A stretch of DNA of 18,443 nucleotides. Source: an uncultured Pseudodesulfovibrio sp. Lineage in GTDB: Bacteria > Desulfobacterota > Desulfovibrionia > Desulfovibrionales > Desulfovibrionaceae. Of this stretch, positions 7,262 through 14,085 are shown one piece after another; position 1 is the first letter of the stretch; the number at the start of each line of letters is the position of its first letter. Made by a program: the position numbers and the translations under genes. The stretch is from positions 1 through 18,443 of the forward strand of contig CAMYLL010000011.1 in the NCBI GenBank assembly GCA_947259235.1, read 5' to 3'. The notes beneath the pieces are model-generated. The model saw nothing but the letters and a program-made list of their open reading frames with translations, was not told the DNA's origin and made no database searches.

Positions 7262-9229
7262 CTAATATTTCTCTCTGATCATCCGTGCAAAGTTTTCGGG
7301 AGTGAAGCCGTATCTGTCGGACAGGATCTTGCCCGGGGCAGAGGCCCCGAAGTGATCCAGGCCGAGCACGACGCCGCCCAGGCCAACGTACTTGTACCAC
7401 AGGCCGGTGCGGCCCGCCTCGGCGGCGGCGCGCGCAGTGACCTCGGGCGGCAAGACTTCATTTTTATACGTTTCAGGCTGATCGTCAAACAGTTTGGCCG
7501 AAGGCATGCTGACCACGCGGACCTTGCGCTTGAGCAGCTTGGCCGTATCGAGGGCCAGGGAGACCTCGGAGCCGGAGGCGATGAGGATCAGGTCCGGGGT
7601 TCCCTCGCAGTCCTTGATGACGTAAGCGCCGCGGCGCGGGCCGTCGACGATGGCCGGGTACTCGGCCGGGTCGAGCACGGGCAGTCCCTGGCGGGTCAGG
7701 AAGATGCAGGAGGGGTGGCGCTTCTGCTTCAGGGCGATATCAAGGCAGACGGCGGTTTCCATGGCGTCTGCCGGTCGCAGGTCGATGAGGTCCGGGATGA
7801 GCCGCAGGGAGCTGATGTGCTCGATGGGCTGATGGGTCGGGCCGTCCTCGCCCACCCAGAAGGAGTCATGGGTAAAGACATAGAGCACCGGCAGATCCTG
7901 CAGGGCGGACATGCGGATGGCGTTGCGGCAGTAGTCCGAGAAGGTCAGGAACGTGGCCCCGAAGGGGAGCAGTCCGCCGTGCAGCTGCATGCCGTTCATG
8001 ATGGCGGCCATGGGGAACTCGCGCACGCCGAAGGCGAGGTTGCGCGCGTCGTATCCGTCCACGGCAAAGTCGCCGTAGGTGGTGCGGAAGGTCATGGTCT
8101 GGTTGGAGGGGTCGAGGTCCGCGCTGCCGCCCACCAGGGTAGGCAGGGAGTCCATCACCGCGTTGAGGCACTTGCCCCATGCCTGGCGGGTGGCCATGCT
8201 CTCGCCGGGGGTGAACTCGGGCCAGGCGATGGAAAGCTCGGGCCGGGGCGTGGTCACATGGCCCCACATGGCGGCGAAGTCGGCATCGTCGGCCAGCTTC
8301 GTGTCCACGGTGGCCTGCCAGTCGGCGGCTTTCTTGCGCAGGCCGTCGAAGCGGGCGCGGTAGGCGTCGAGCACGTCGGCCGGGACGTGGAAGTCCTCGG
8401 CGGGCAGGCCGAGGTTTTTCTTCGTGGCCGCGATCTCGTCCGCCTTGAGGGGCTCGCCGTGGGTCTTGTGGCTGCCTTCCATGGTGGCGCAGCCCTTGGC
8501 CATGGTGGTGTGGCCGATGATCAGGGTGGGCTTGCCGGTTTCGAGCTGGGCGTTCTTGATGGCGGCGCGGATTTCGTCATGGTTGTGGCCGTCCACTTCG
8601 ATGACCTGCCAGCACAGTCCCTCGAAGACCTTCTTGTGGTCGGTGCAGTCCGCCTTGCAGGTGGGACCGGCCAGCTGGATCTTGTTCGAATCATAGTAGA
8701 CGATGAGCTTGCCCAGGTTCCACAGGCCGGCCAGGGCGGCCGCGCCCATGGCGATGGGCTCCTGGAGGTCGCCGTCCGAGGACAGGGCGTAGGTGTAGTG
8801 GCTCATGGCGTCCTCGCCCAGCCTGGCGCGCAGGTGCGCCTCGGCGGCGGCAAAGCCCACGGACATGGCGAAGCCCTGGCCCAAGGGGCCGGTGGTGGCC
8901 TCCACGCCCGGTGTCAGGTGGACTTCCGGGTGGCCCGGCGTGAGCGAGCCGAGCTGGCGGAAGCTCTTGATGTCGTCCAGGCTGATGAAGCCGTTGAGGT
9001 GGAGCAGGCTGTAGAGGAGCATGGACTCGTGCCCGGCGGAGAGAATGAATCTGTCGCGGTTGAACCACGCGGCGTCGTCCGGGTTGAAGTTCAGAAATTC
9101 GGAGAAAAGTATGGTGGCGTAGTCGGCGGAAGACATGGCGCCGCCGGGATGTCCGGAATTGGCCTTGGCCACACCGTCCATGATCAAGCCTTTGACCACG
9201 GCGATGGTCTTGTCCGTCTGATTCGTCAT
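7262..9229 (-). CDS. tkt: transketolase
   Basis: This is a complete 655-residue transketolase, the usual bacterial length. It transfers two-carbon ketol units between sugar phosphates using thiamine diphosphate and a divalent metal. Catalytic and cofactor residues are visible: His27 (SGHPGG), His67 (SAGHESM), the segment TTGPLGQG (112-119), the cofactor motif around Asp152 with Asn182 of YYDSNK, the REFPMAAIMNG segment carrying the catalytic Glu, and THDSFWVGEDGPTHQP with the substrate His. The usual GDG(C)xxEG motif reads SDGDLQEP here, which keeps the Asp but changes its flanks. It starts 23 nt after the rpiB stop and ends 8 nt before glpX. The ATG at 9229 has an AAGGG sequence upstream. 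Confidence 0.96.
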   Translation of the reverse strand: MTNQTDKTIAVVKGLIMDGVAKANSGHPGGAMSSADYATILFSEFLNFNPDDAAWFNRDRFILSAGHESMLLYSLLHLNGFISLDDIKSFRQLGSLTPGHPEVHLTPGVEATTGPLGQGFAMSVGFAAAEAHLRARLGEDAMSHYTYALSSDGDLQEPIAMGAAALAGLWNLGKLIVYYDSNKIQLAGPTCKADCTDHKKVFEGLCWQVIEVDGHNHDEIRAAIKNAQLETGKPTLIIGHTTMAKGCATMEGSHKTHGEPLKADEIAATKKNLGLPAEDFHVPADVLDAYRARFDGLRKKAADWQATVDTKLADDADFAAMWGHVTTPRPELSIAWPEFTPGESMATRQAWGKCLNAVMDSLPTLVGGSADLDPSNQTMTFRTTYGDFAVDGYDARNLAFGVREFPMAAIMNGMQLHGGLLPFGATFLTFSDYCRNAIRMSALQDLPVLYVFTHDSFWVGEDGPTHQPIEHISSLRLIPDLIDLRPADAMETAVCLDIALKQKRHPSCIFLTRQGLPVLDPAEYPAIVDGPRRGAYVIKDCEGTPDLILIASGSEVSLALDTAKLLKRKVRVVSMPSAKLFDDQPETYKNEVLPPEVTARAAAEAGRTGLWYKYVGLGGVVLGLDHFGASAPGKILSDRYGFTPENFARMIREKY

Positions 9230-9252
9230 GATGGAACCCTTTTTACGTGTTG

Positions 9253-9693
9253 TTATTTGGAGACGGCATCAATGAGGTCGATCCGGCGCTGATGCCGCTC
9301 GCCCCCGAACTCTGTGTCCAGAAACGTTTTGAGAATGGCCAGGGCCAGCCCCTGGCCGGTGACGCGCTCGCCAAGGCAGAGGATGCGAGCATCGTTGTGC
9401 TCGCGCGCCATGCGGGCGAGAAATTCGTTGGTGCACAGCGCGGCGCGCACGCCCATGCGGTTGGCGGTCATGGTCATGCCCTGGCCCGTGCCGCAGACGA
9501 GCACGCCCAGAGCGGCGTCGTCCGCCTTGACCCGGTCGACCACCTTGGCCGCAAAGAGGGGGTAGTCGCAGGACTCCAGGCAGTCCGGGCCCTGGTCCTC
9601 CACCGCGTATCCCCAGTCCGCAAGGGCCTTGATCAGGACCTGCTTGAGGGCGTAGCCCCCGTGATCTGATCCGATGACTATGGTTTTGCTCAC
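9253..9693 (-). CDS. rpiB: ribose-5-phosphate isomerase B
   Basis: This 146-residue RpiB interconverts ribose-5-phosphate and ribulose-5-phosphate. Recognisable motifs are GSDHGGYALK (8-17), the CGTGQGM loop with catalytic Cys67, REHNDARI with His99, and the C-terminal RHQRRIDLI. Length is close to the E. coli enzyme. The start codon is GTG (9693), supported by GGGAG 8 nt upstream. Immediately downstream are tkt and glpX, giving a compact non-oxidative pentose-phosphate/gluconeogenesis cassette. Allose-6-phosphate isomerase or galactose-6-phosphate isomerase are related folds, but the neighbours favour the ribose role. Confidence 0.93.
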   Translation of the reverse strand: MSKTIVIGSDHGGYALKQVLIKALADWGYAVEDQGPDCLESCDYPLFAAKVVDRVKADDAALGVLVCGTGQGMTMTANRMGVRAALCTNEFLARMAREHNDARILCLGERVTGQGLALAILKTFLDTEFGGERHQRRIDLIDAVSK

Positions 9694-9719
9694 CTCTGTG
9701 TCTCCCTTGGTTCTTTTTG

Positions 9720-10031
9720 TCAGGCGTCGCCGTCGGTGCGCAGGCTGCGCATGCGCTGCTCGCGGTCGCGCGCCAGCTCGGTCTTCAGGGTCTCTATTTC
9801 ATCCTTGAGGAAGCTGATCTGCCGCAGGCAGAGTTCCTTTTCTTCCTTCTTGCCGCGCGGCTGTTCCGCGATGCGGCCGAGGTTGGCATATTCCTGTTCG
9901 AGCTCTTTTTCAAGCCTGCTTGTCTCGAAGCGGGAGAGCACGGAACGCGTGAGCCATCCCATTTCCGCCAGCCAGGTCTTCAGCCCGAGCAGACAGACGT
10001 CCAGAACCGATTCGTTTGATTTTTCGCTCAT
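9720..10031 (-). CDS. small coiled-coil protein of unknown function
   Basis: This 103-residue protein is not one I recognise. It has no signal peptide or membrane segment. It begins with a short hydrophobic amphipathic stretch (about 8-33, LDVCLLGLKTWLAEMGWLT), then runs as charged, heptad-like helices (about 34-95) rich in Glu, Lys, Leu and Arg, suggesting a helical hairpin or coiled-coil dimer. Its ATG overlaps the stop of the preceding lipoprotein gene as ATGA, so it is translationally coupled to it and probably works with or is dosed with the two lipoproteins. It is followed 26 nt later by rpiB. It is likely a real gene, because the overlap and codon use fit the operon. Confidence 0.7.
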   Translation of the reverse strand: MSEKSNESVLDVCLLGLKTWLAEMGWLTRSVLSRFETSRLEKELEQEYANLGRIAEQPRGKKEEKELCLRQISFLKDEIETLKTELARDREQRMRSLRTDGDA

Positions 10032-10909
10032 GACTTGTCCTCGTATACCACGGGAATGTCCGTGTCTTCGGGGCCGTTCGCTTCGTCCAGGCGACGCAGC
10101 GCGGTATCGTCCGGCAGCTCAAGCCCGGTGGCCCTGGTCGGCCAGGGTGCAAGCTTAAGCTCTCGCGTCTTGATGCGCAAGACGCCTTTCTCGCCGTTGT
10201 CCATGGCCAGGGTCAGCCGTCCGGGGAGCGGCGGGCTGCCGCTCTCTTCATAGGTATTGATCTCCAGCCGCCATTGCCGCACGGCCGCTCCCGGGGCGGG
10301 GACGGTTCCCTCAATGACCATCGGCCGTCCGGCCAGGTCCAGGGTGACGCCCGTGACCGTGGAGGCCGGAAGCCGGTGGTTCACGACAAAGGTAAAGCCG
10401 GAGCTTCGGCGCTCGCCCTGCTCGAACCGAACCGGGGTCAGCCCGGAGAAGTCGCCCACGCACACCCGGGCCAGCTGGCCCAGGGAAAAGGGAAAGGGCA
10501 TGCCCAGCCGGGTGGCGCCCAGGACCGGGTTTGCATGGGCGTAAGCTGTTTTCTGCTCAGGATAGTAGACGGTCAGCCCGGTTGTGTCCTCGCGGATATG
10601 GGCCAGCAGCTTACCGATGCCTGCCGAGACATCCAGGCGCATGGGGCCGTCGAAGTCGCCCCACATGGTGAACAGGGTGCGGTTGGTGCGCCGGGTTGGC
10701 GTCTGCCGCGTGTAGTAGAGGGAGCCTTTAATCAGCAGGCCCGGCTTGGCCGGGGGGCGGCAGTAGGCGCGGCGAAAAACGCGCCAGGCCGTGTCCGGCG
10801 ACGCCGTGTCCGGCAGCGCGACCGTGCGCGGCGCGCACCCCGAGGTCGCGATGAGCAGGGCGGCCATCAGGGCCGCGGGCAGGTGCGTCAGACAGCGGCG
10901 CGCGGTCAT
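10028..10909 (-). CDS. outer-membrane-type lipoprotein, LolB/DUF4292-like
   Basis: This 293-residue predicted lipoprotein has a basic N-terminus, a hydrophobic core and a lipobox-like ATSGC with lipidated Cys25. After the signal come segments such as LLIKGSLYYTRQ, LFTMWGDFDGPMRLDV and YYPEQKTAYA (roughly 60-140), which resemble the half-barrel of LolB and DUF4292 lipoproteins, folds that bind lipoprotein acyl chains or other lipids. The family call is from pattern only and is tentative. The ATG at 10909 overlaps the TGA of the TPR lipoprotein gene (ATGA), and its own stop overlaps the next start, so three proteins are made in strict coupling. An upstream in-frame extension to 11035 lies wholly within the TPR gene and is rejected because it would bury the signal peptide. 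Confidence 0.78.
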   Translation of the reverse strand: MTARRCLTHLPAALMAALLIATSGCAPRTVALPDTASPDTAWRVFRRAYCRPPAKPGLLIKGSLYYTRQTPTRRTNRTLFTMWGDFDGPMRLDVSAGIGKLLAHIREDTTGLTVYYPEQKTAYAHANPVLGATRLGMPFPFSLGQLARVCVGDFSGLTPVRFEQGERRSSGFTFVVNHRLPASTVTGVTLDLAGRPMVIEGTVPAPGAAVRQWRLEINTYEESGSPPLPGRLTLAMDNGEKGVLRIKTRELKLAPWPTRATGLELPDDTALRRLDEANGPEDTDIPVVYEDKS

Positions 10910-12663
10910 AGGGCCTTGAGCTTCCTCTGGATGGCTTCCGGGTGGGGGGTCTTGTATTTCAGGGATTTTTTGTAGCCGGAGCGCGCCTCGGCGGTTTTGC
11001 CCAGGGCTTTGGCTATGTCGCCGTAATGCTCCCATACCGTGGGGTCGTCCTCGACGATGTCCACAGCGTAGTTAATGTTTTCCCAGGCGCTCTTGTAGTC
11101 CTTGAGCTTGTAGTGGACCCAGGCCACGGAATCGAGGATGTACCCGTTCTCCGGGTCGAGCAGGGCCGCCTTCTGGACCAGGACCAGGGCGCGGTCCAGG
11201 TCGCGGTTTTCCTTGGCCAGGGTGTAGCCCACGTAGTTGAGGGCGTTGCTGTGGTCGGGGTGGTTGCGGACCACGGCCTCCATCAGGGCCAGTCCTTCGG
11301 CGCGGCGTCCCTTGGTCTCCAGCAGCATGGCCAGTTCATAGGTCAGCTCCGGGTCGCCCTTGAGCCGGGCCAGTCCGTCCTTGAGCGCCTTTTCGGCCCC
11401 GGCGTCGTCGCCCTTGCCCCTGAGCAGGGCGGACTCCAGAATGTAAAAGATGGTGGCGTCGGGATAGGCATCCCTGCCCTGGCGGGCGATGGTCAGCGCC
11501 TCGGCCTCGCGGCCCATCCCGTTGAGCAGCTGGGCCTTGAAGCGCAGGGCGTGGGGGTAGAGCCGGTCGTCCTTCTTGACCTTGTCGAGGAAGCCCAGCG
11601 CTTTTTTCGGGTCGTTCTCGCCCTCGTTGGCGATGACGGCCTTGTAGAAATAGTATTCCGCCGGGATCTGGCCGTCGGAGGTGAGCATGTCCAGGGCCGT
11701 GGAGCCCTGGGCGTAAAAGCCGTCGTTGAGGAACATGAGCACGGCGTCGAGGATGAAGCTCTTGTTCCGGGGCCCCTTGAGGGTCACGTCCAGGGCGCGG
11801 GCGGGGTTGTTGAGCTTGAGGTTGAGGTTGATCAGCCGCAGCCGGGCCTCGGGAAAGGCGTCGCCCTGGGCGATGATGCGGGTGTAGGTCTTTTCCGCCG
11901 CCACGTAGTCCCTGGCCAGCTCATATTGATAGGCCAGCTCCACCAGGGCCTCGGTAAAGGAAGAATCCATGGCCACGGCCTTCTTGAGGCTGGCGATGGC
12001 GGCGTTGCGCATGCCGAGGTTTCCCTGTGCGCGGCCGATGGCGTAGACGGAGTCGGCCGAGCGCTTGTCGGCCGGGATCAGCTTGAGCGCGTCGAGGGCC
12101 TGGGCGTCCTTGCCCGCGTCCATGAGCATCTGCCCCAGGCGCTCCCGGGCCTGGAGATCGTCCGGCTTCTTTGCAAGGTAGTCGTCCATGACATCGATGG
12201 CCGCGTCGGCGCGGTTGTCCAGGATGTAGGAATTGGCCAGATAGATGGTCAGGAGCTGGTTGTCCGGGAACGCGTCCAGCCCGTCCTTGAGCGCTTGGCG
12301 TGCCTTGGCCGGACCCGCGGGGTCGCTCCAGACCAGTCCGGCTTTTTCAAGGTAGAGTTCGGGGGTGGGGTTCTCGGCCAGAAGCCTGTCCAGCGCCTTC
12401 TCTGCCCGCGCAGTGATTTCCTTCACCTCGTCCTTGGTCAAGGGGCTTTGCGCGCCCTCGGCCGAGTGGCGCTGGAGGCGCTGCAGCTGGTCCTGATAGA
12501 CGAGGTAGTCGTAGTTGAGCTGGGCCTCGTCGGTCAGGGGCCGCCCCTGGCTGGCGGGCGCGGTGGCGCTCCCGGCGGCGCAGGCCGAAAGGACCGCCAG
12601 CGAAAGAAGGAGCAGCAGGGCCGTCATGACGGCATGGAAGGCGGGGCGGGTCGATTGTGTCAT
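10906..12663 (-). CDS. TPR-repeat lipoprotein
   Basis: This 585-residue protein has a typical lipoprotein signal, with a hydrophobic run of leucines ending in VLSAC and lipidated Cys28. Most of the mature protein (about 90-575) is helical tetratricopeptide repeats; clear units include ones near AIASLKKAVAMDSSFTEA and ALVLVQKAALLDPENGYI. TPR lipoproteins usually serve as periplasmic or outer-membrane scaffolds for envelope or secretion machinery; the partner here is unknown but is plausibly the coupled LolB-like lipoprotein downstream. The ATG at 12663 is chosen because it puts the signal peptide at the N-terminus. A TTG at 12690 would overlap the rpoH stop. The gap to rpoH is 13 nt with only a weak GGAAA upstream, so translation may depend on rpoH. 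Confidence 0.85.
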   Translation of the reverse strand: MTQSTRPAFHAVMTALLLLLSLAVLSACAAGSATAPASQGRPLTDEAQLNYDYLVYQDQLQRLQRHSAEGAQSPLTKDEVKEITARAEKALDRLLAENPTPELYLEKAGLVWSDPAGPAKARQALKDGLDAFPDNQLLTIYLANSYILDNRADAAIDVMDDYLAKKPDDLQARERLGQMLMDAGKDAQALDALKLIPADKRSADSVYAIGRAQGNLGMRNAAIASLKKAVAMDSSFTEALVELAYQYELARDYVAAEKTYTRIIAQGDAFPEARLRLINLNLKLNNPARALDVTLKGPRNKSFILDAVLMFLNDGFYAQGSTALDMLTSDGQIPAEYYFYKAVIANEGENDPKKALGFLDKVKKDDRLYPHALRFKAQLLNGMGREAEALTIARQGRDAYPDATIFYILESALLRGKGDDAGAEKALKDGLARLKGDPELTYELAMLLETKGRRAEGLALMEAVVRNHPDHSNALNYVGYTLAKENRDLDRALVLVQKAALLDPENGYILDSVAWVHYKLKDYKSAWENINYAVDIVEDDPTVWEHYGDIAKALGKTAEARSGYKKSLKYKTPHPEAIQRKLKAL

Positions 12664-12676
12664 GCGATTTCCGTTG

Positions 12677-13765
12677 TTATTCGTGCTCAAGGACCCAGTC
12701 CTTGGAGAATCCCTTGATTGTTTCCGTCATGTGCTCGCGGATCTTGGCGATCAGCCGGGCCTCGATCTGGCGCACGCGCTCCCTTGTGACCTCGAACCGT
12801 TCGCCGATCTCGCGCAGGGTGATCGGGTCGTCGGAGAGCAGCCTGTCGTCCAGGATGGCCAGCTCCTTGTCGTTGAGCTCGGGCCGGATGGCCTTGAGGT
12901 TCTCAAGCAGCAGGTCCACGATCTGGTCGTTGGCCAGGGATTCCTCGATGCCGGGGCTGAGCGACGGCAGGAAGTCCATCCTGGTGGCGTCGGAGTCCTC
13001 GCCCAAGGGGGCGTTGAGCGACATGTCGTTGCGCGACAGCCGCTGGTCCATCTCGTCGATCTCCGACTCGGTCACGCCCAGGCTCTTGCTCAGCGCCTCG
13101 GTGGTGGGGTCGAACCCCATGGCCAGGAGCCGCTGGCGTTCCTTGTTCAGGTTGTAAAAGAGCTTGCGCTGGGTCTGGGTGGTCCCCACCTTGACCATGC
13201 GCCAGTTGTCCATGATGTACTTGAGGATGTAGGCCTTGACCCAGAACGCCGCGTAGTAGGAGAATTTGATCCCCTTTTCCGGGTCGAATTTGGTCACGGC
13301 CTTGAGCAGCCCCACGTTGCCTTCCTGGATCAGGTCCAGGGCGTTTTGCATCCAGCGCCGCTGAAAGTCCATGGCGATCTTGACCACCAGGCGCAGGTGG
13401 GCGGACACCAGCTTGAAGGCGGCGTCCTGGTCGTTCTCGTCCTGGGCCCGTTTGGCCAGCGCGTATTCCTCGTCCGGCTCGAGCATGGGAAACCGCGCGA
13501 TCTCCTTGAGATAGAGCTGGAGCGGGTCGCGCACCCGGACTTCCTTGGACGAGGCGGTCACAAAGGCGGGCAGCCTGCTCTCGGGCGGGTCCAGCTTGGC
13601 CGGCAGGGAGGGGACGTCCGTGTCCGACAGGGCGTCCGCGTCCGGCGGCTCAAGGGCGTCGTCGATCTCCTCGTCGAAGTCCGGCTCGTCGGCGTTGCTC
13701 AGGTCCTCGCGATCGGGCTCGACCGCGTCCTGCGTGTGTTCTTTCGTTTTGCTTGCGGGTGTCAT
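12677..13765 (-). CDS. rpoH: RNA polymerase sigma-32-family factor with acidic N-terminal extension
   Basis: This is a 362-residue sigma-70-family factor. Region 1.2 begins at DPLQLYLKEI (about 80). Region 2 (about 118-192) contains DLIQEGNVGLLKAV and the NWRMVKVGTT stretch. The following QRKLFYNLNKERQRL (199-213) is the RpoH box, which separates sigma-32 from RpoD and stationary-phase factors. Region 4.2 has the helix-turn-helix LREIGERFEVTRERVRQIEARL (317-338). E. coli RpoH is 284 residues; here about 78 extra, mostly acidic residues precede region 1.2. It should direct heat-shock or envelope-stress transcription. The ATG at 13765 is chosen because the AT-rich promoter at 13829-13855 overlaps the longer in-frame start. 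No clear Shine-Dalgarno is visible. It heads the seven-gene minus-strand operon. Confidence 0.9.
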   Translation of the reverse strand: MTPASKTKEHTQDAVEPDREDLSNADEPDFDEEIDDALEPPDADALSDTDVPSLPAKLDPPESRLPAFVTASSKEVRVRDPLQLYLKEIARFPMLEPDEEYALAKRAQDENDQDAAFKLVSAHLRLVVKIAMDFQRRWMQNALDLIQEGNVGLLKAVTKFDPEKGIKFSYYAAFWVKAYILKYIMDNWRMVKVGTTQTQRKLFYNLNKERQRLLAMGFDPTTEALSKSLGVTESEIDEMDQRLSRNDMSLNAPLGEDSDATRMDFLPSLSPGIEESLANDQIVDLLLENLKAIRPELNDKELAILDDRLLSDDPITLREIGERFEVTRERVRQIEARLIAKIREHMTETIKGFSKDWVLEHE

Positions 13766-13777
13766 GGCTTTATGCGA

Positions 13778-13794
13778 CGGGCTTTTGGCGCCCG
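13778..13794 (-). promoter_or_regulatory. hairpin in the rpoH 5' leader
   Basis: On the minus-strand message, CGGGC and GCCCG form a perfect 5-bp stem with a 7-nt loop, ending 12 nt before the rpoH ATG. There is no obvious Shine-Dalgarno between hairpin and start. A translational control role is only a possibility. Confidence 0.35.
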
Positions 13795-13828
13795 GTTCAA
13801 TACTAAATATAAAGAGTAAAAAATGGAC

Positions 13829-13855
13829 ATTATAGTTTTTGTTTGTCCTTTTCAA
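13829..13855 (-). promoter_or_regulatory. promoter of the rpoH operon
   Basis: On the minus strand, TTGAAA (13855-13850) is followed after 15 nt by a perfect TATAAT (13834-13829), in an AT-rich patch that stands out against the GC-rich background. The spacer is shorter than the ideal 17. A start near 13822 would give a leader of about 57 nt. Confidence 0.6.
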
Positions 13856-13932
13856 TGTTTTTCGCTACCTCCGCCCCAGGGGAATCCGTTGCTCGGCGCG
13901 GGTTTTCGTCGTCGCGCAGGAGCGAAAAACAC

Positions 13933-13961
13933 TTGATTTCTGAATGATCCATATGTATATG
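13933..13961 (+). promoter_or_regulatory. candidate metH promoter
   Basis: TTGATT (13933-13938), a 17-nt spacer and TATATG (13956-13961) form a plausible but imperfect sigma-70 promoter in the AT-rich part of the divergent region. It would give a leader of about 118 nt before the metH GTG. The -10 overlaps the palindrome at 13956-13977. Confidence 0.35.
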
Positions 13962-13977
13962 CAAGTATCTTGATATA
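13956..13977. promoter_or_regulatory. palindromic operator candidate upstream of metH
   Basis: CAAG (13962-13965) and CTTG (13969-13972) are inverted around TAT. The symmetry extends through TATAT on the left and ATATA on the right if one G (13961) is skipped. It overlaps the candidate metH -10. In Deltaproteobacteria metH is a known target of the ArsR-family SAH-responsive repressor SahR; whether this matches its motif was not checked. Confidence 0.35.
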
Positions 13978-14036
13978 AGAATATTCAGAGGCGGCGGCCC
14001 GGTCTGCCGGTCGGCTCGTCAGAAAACACGGTGCGA

Positions 14037-14055
14037 CGCTTCCGCGCGGGGAGCG
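14037..14055 (+). promoter_or_regulatory. GC-rich hairpin in the metH leader
   Basis: CGCTTCC (14037-14043) pairs with GGGAGCG (14049-14055) including one G-T wobble, around a 5-nt loop. An alternative CGCGC/GCGCG stem uses 14043-14057. The metH Shine-Dalgarno begins 20 nt later. It does not match a riboswitch class I can identify by eye. Confidence 0.35.
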
Positions 14056-14085
14056 CGTTTCATTCACTCGGTCTGGGAGGTACGC

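Noticed and set aside
7352..9292. A 646-codon plus-strand frame over tkt, and similar ones over glpX (6159-7265) and the TPR gene (10942-12717)
   Set aside because: These are shadow frames of well-identified minus-strand genes, without domains or ribosome-binding sites.
13852..14067. A 71-codon minus-strand frame between rpoH and metH
   Set aside because: It covers the AT-rich promoter and leader region of metH, has no convincing ribosome-binding site and no recognisable product.
13980..14085. SAH, SAM or cobalamin riboswitch upstream of metH
   Set aside because: I could not find the conserved core sequences of these classes in order; only generic GC-rich hairpins are visible. A covariance-model search would decide.
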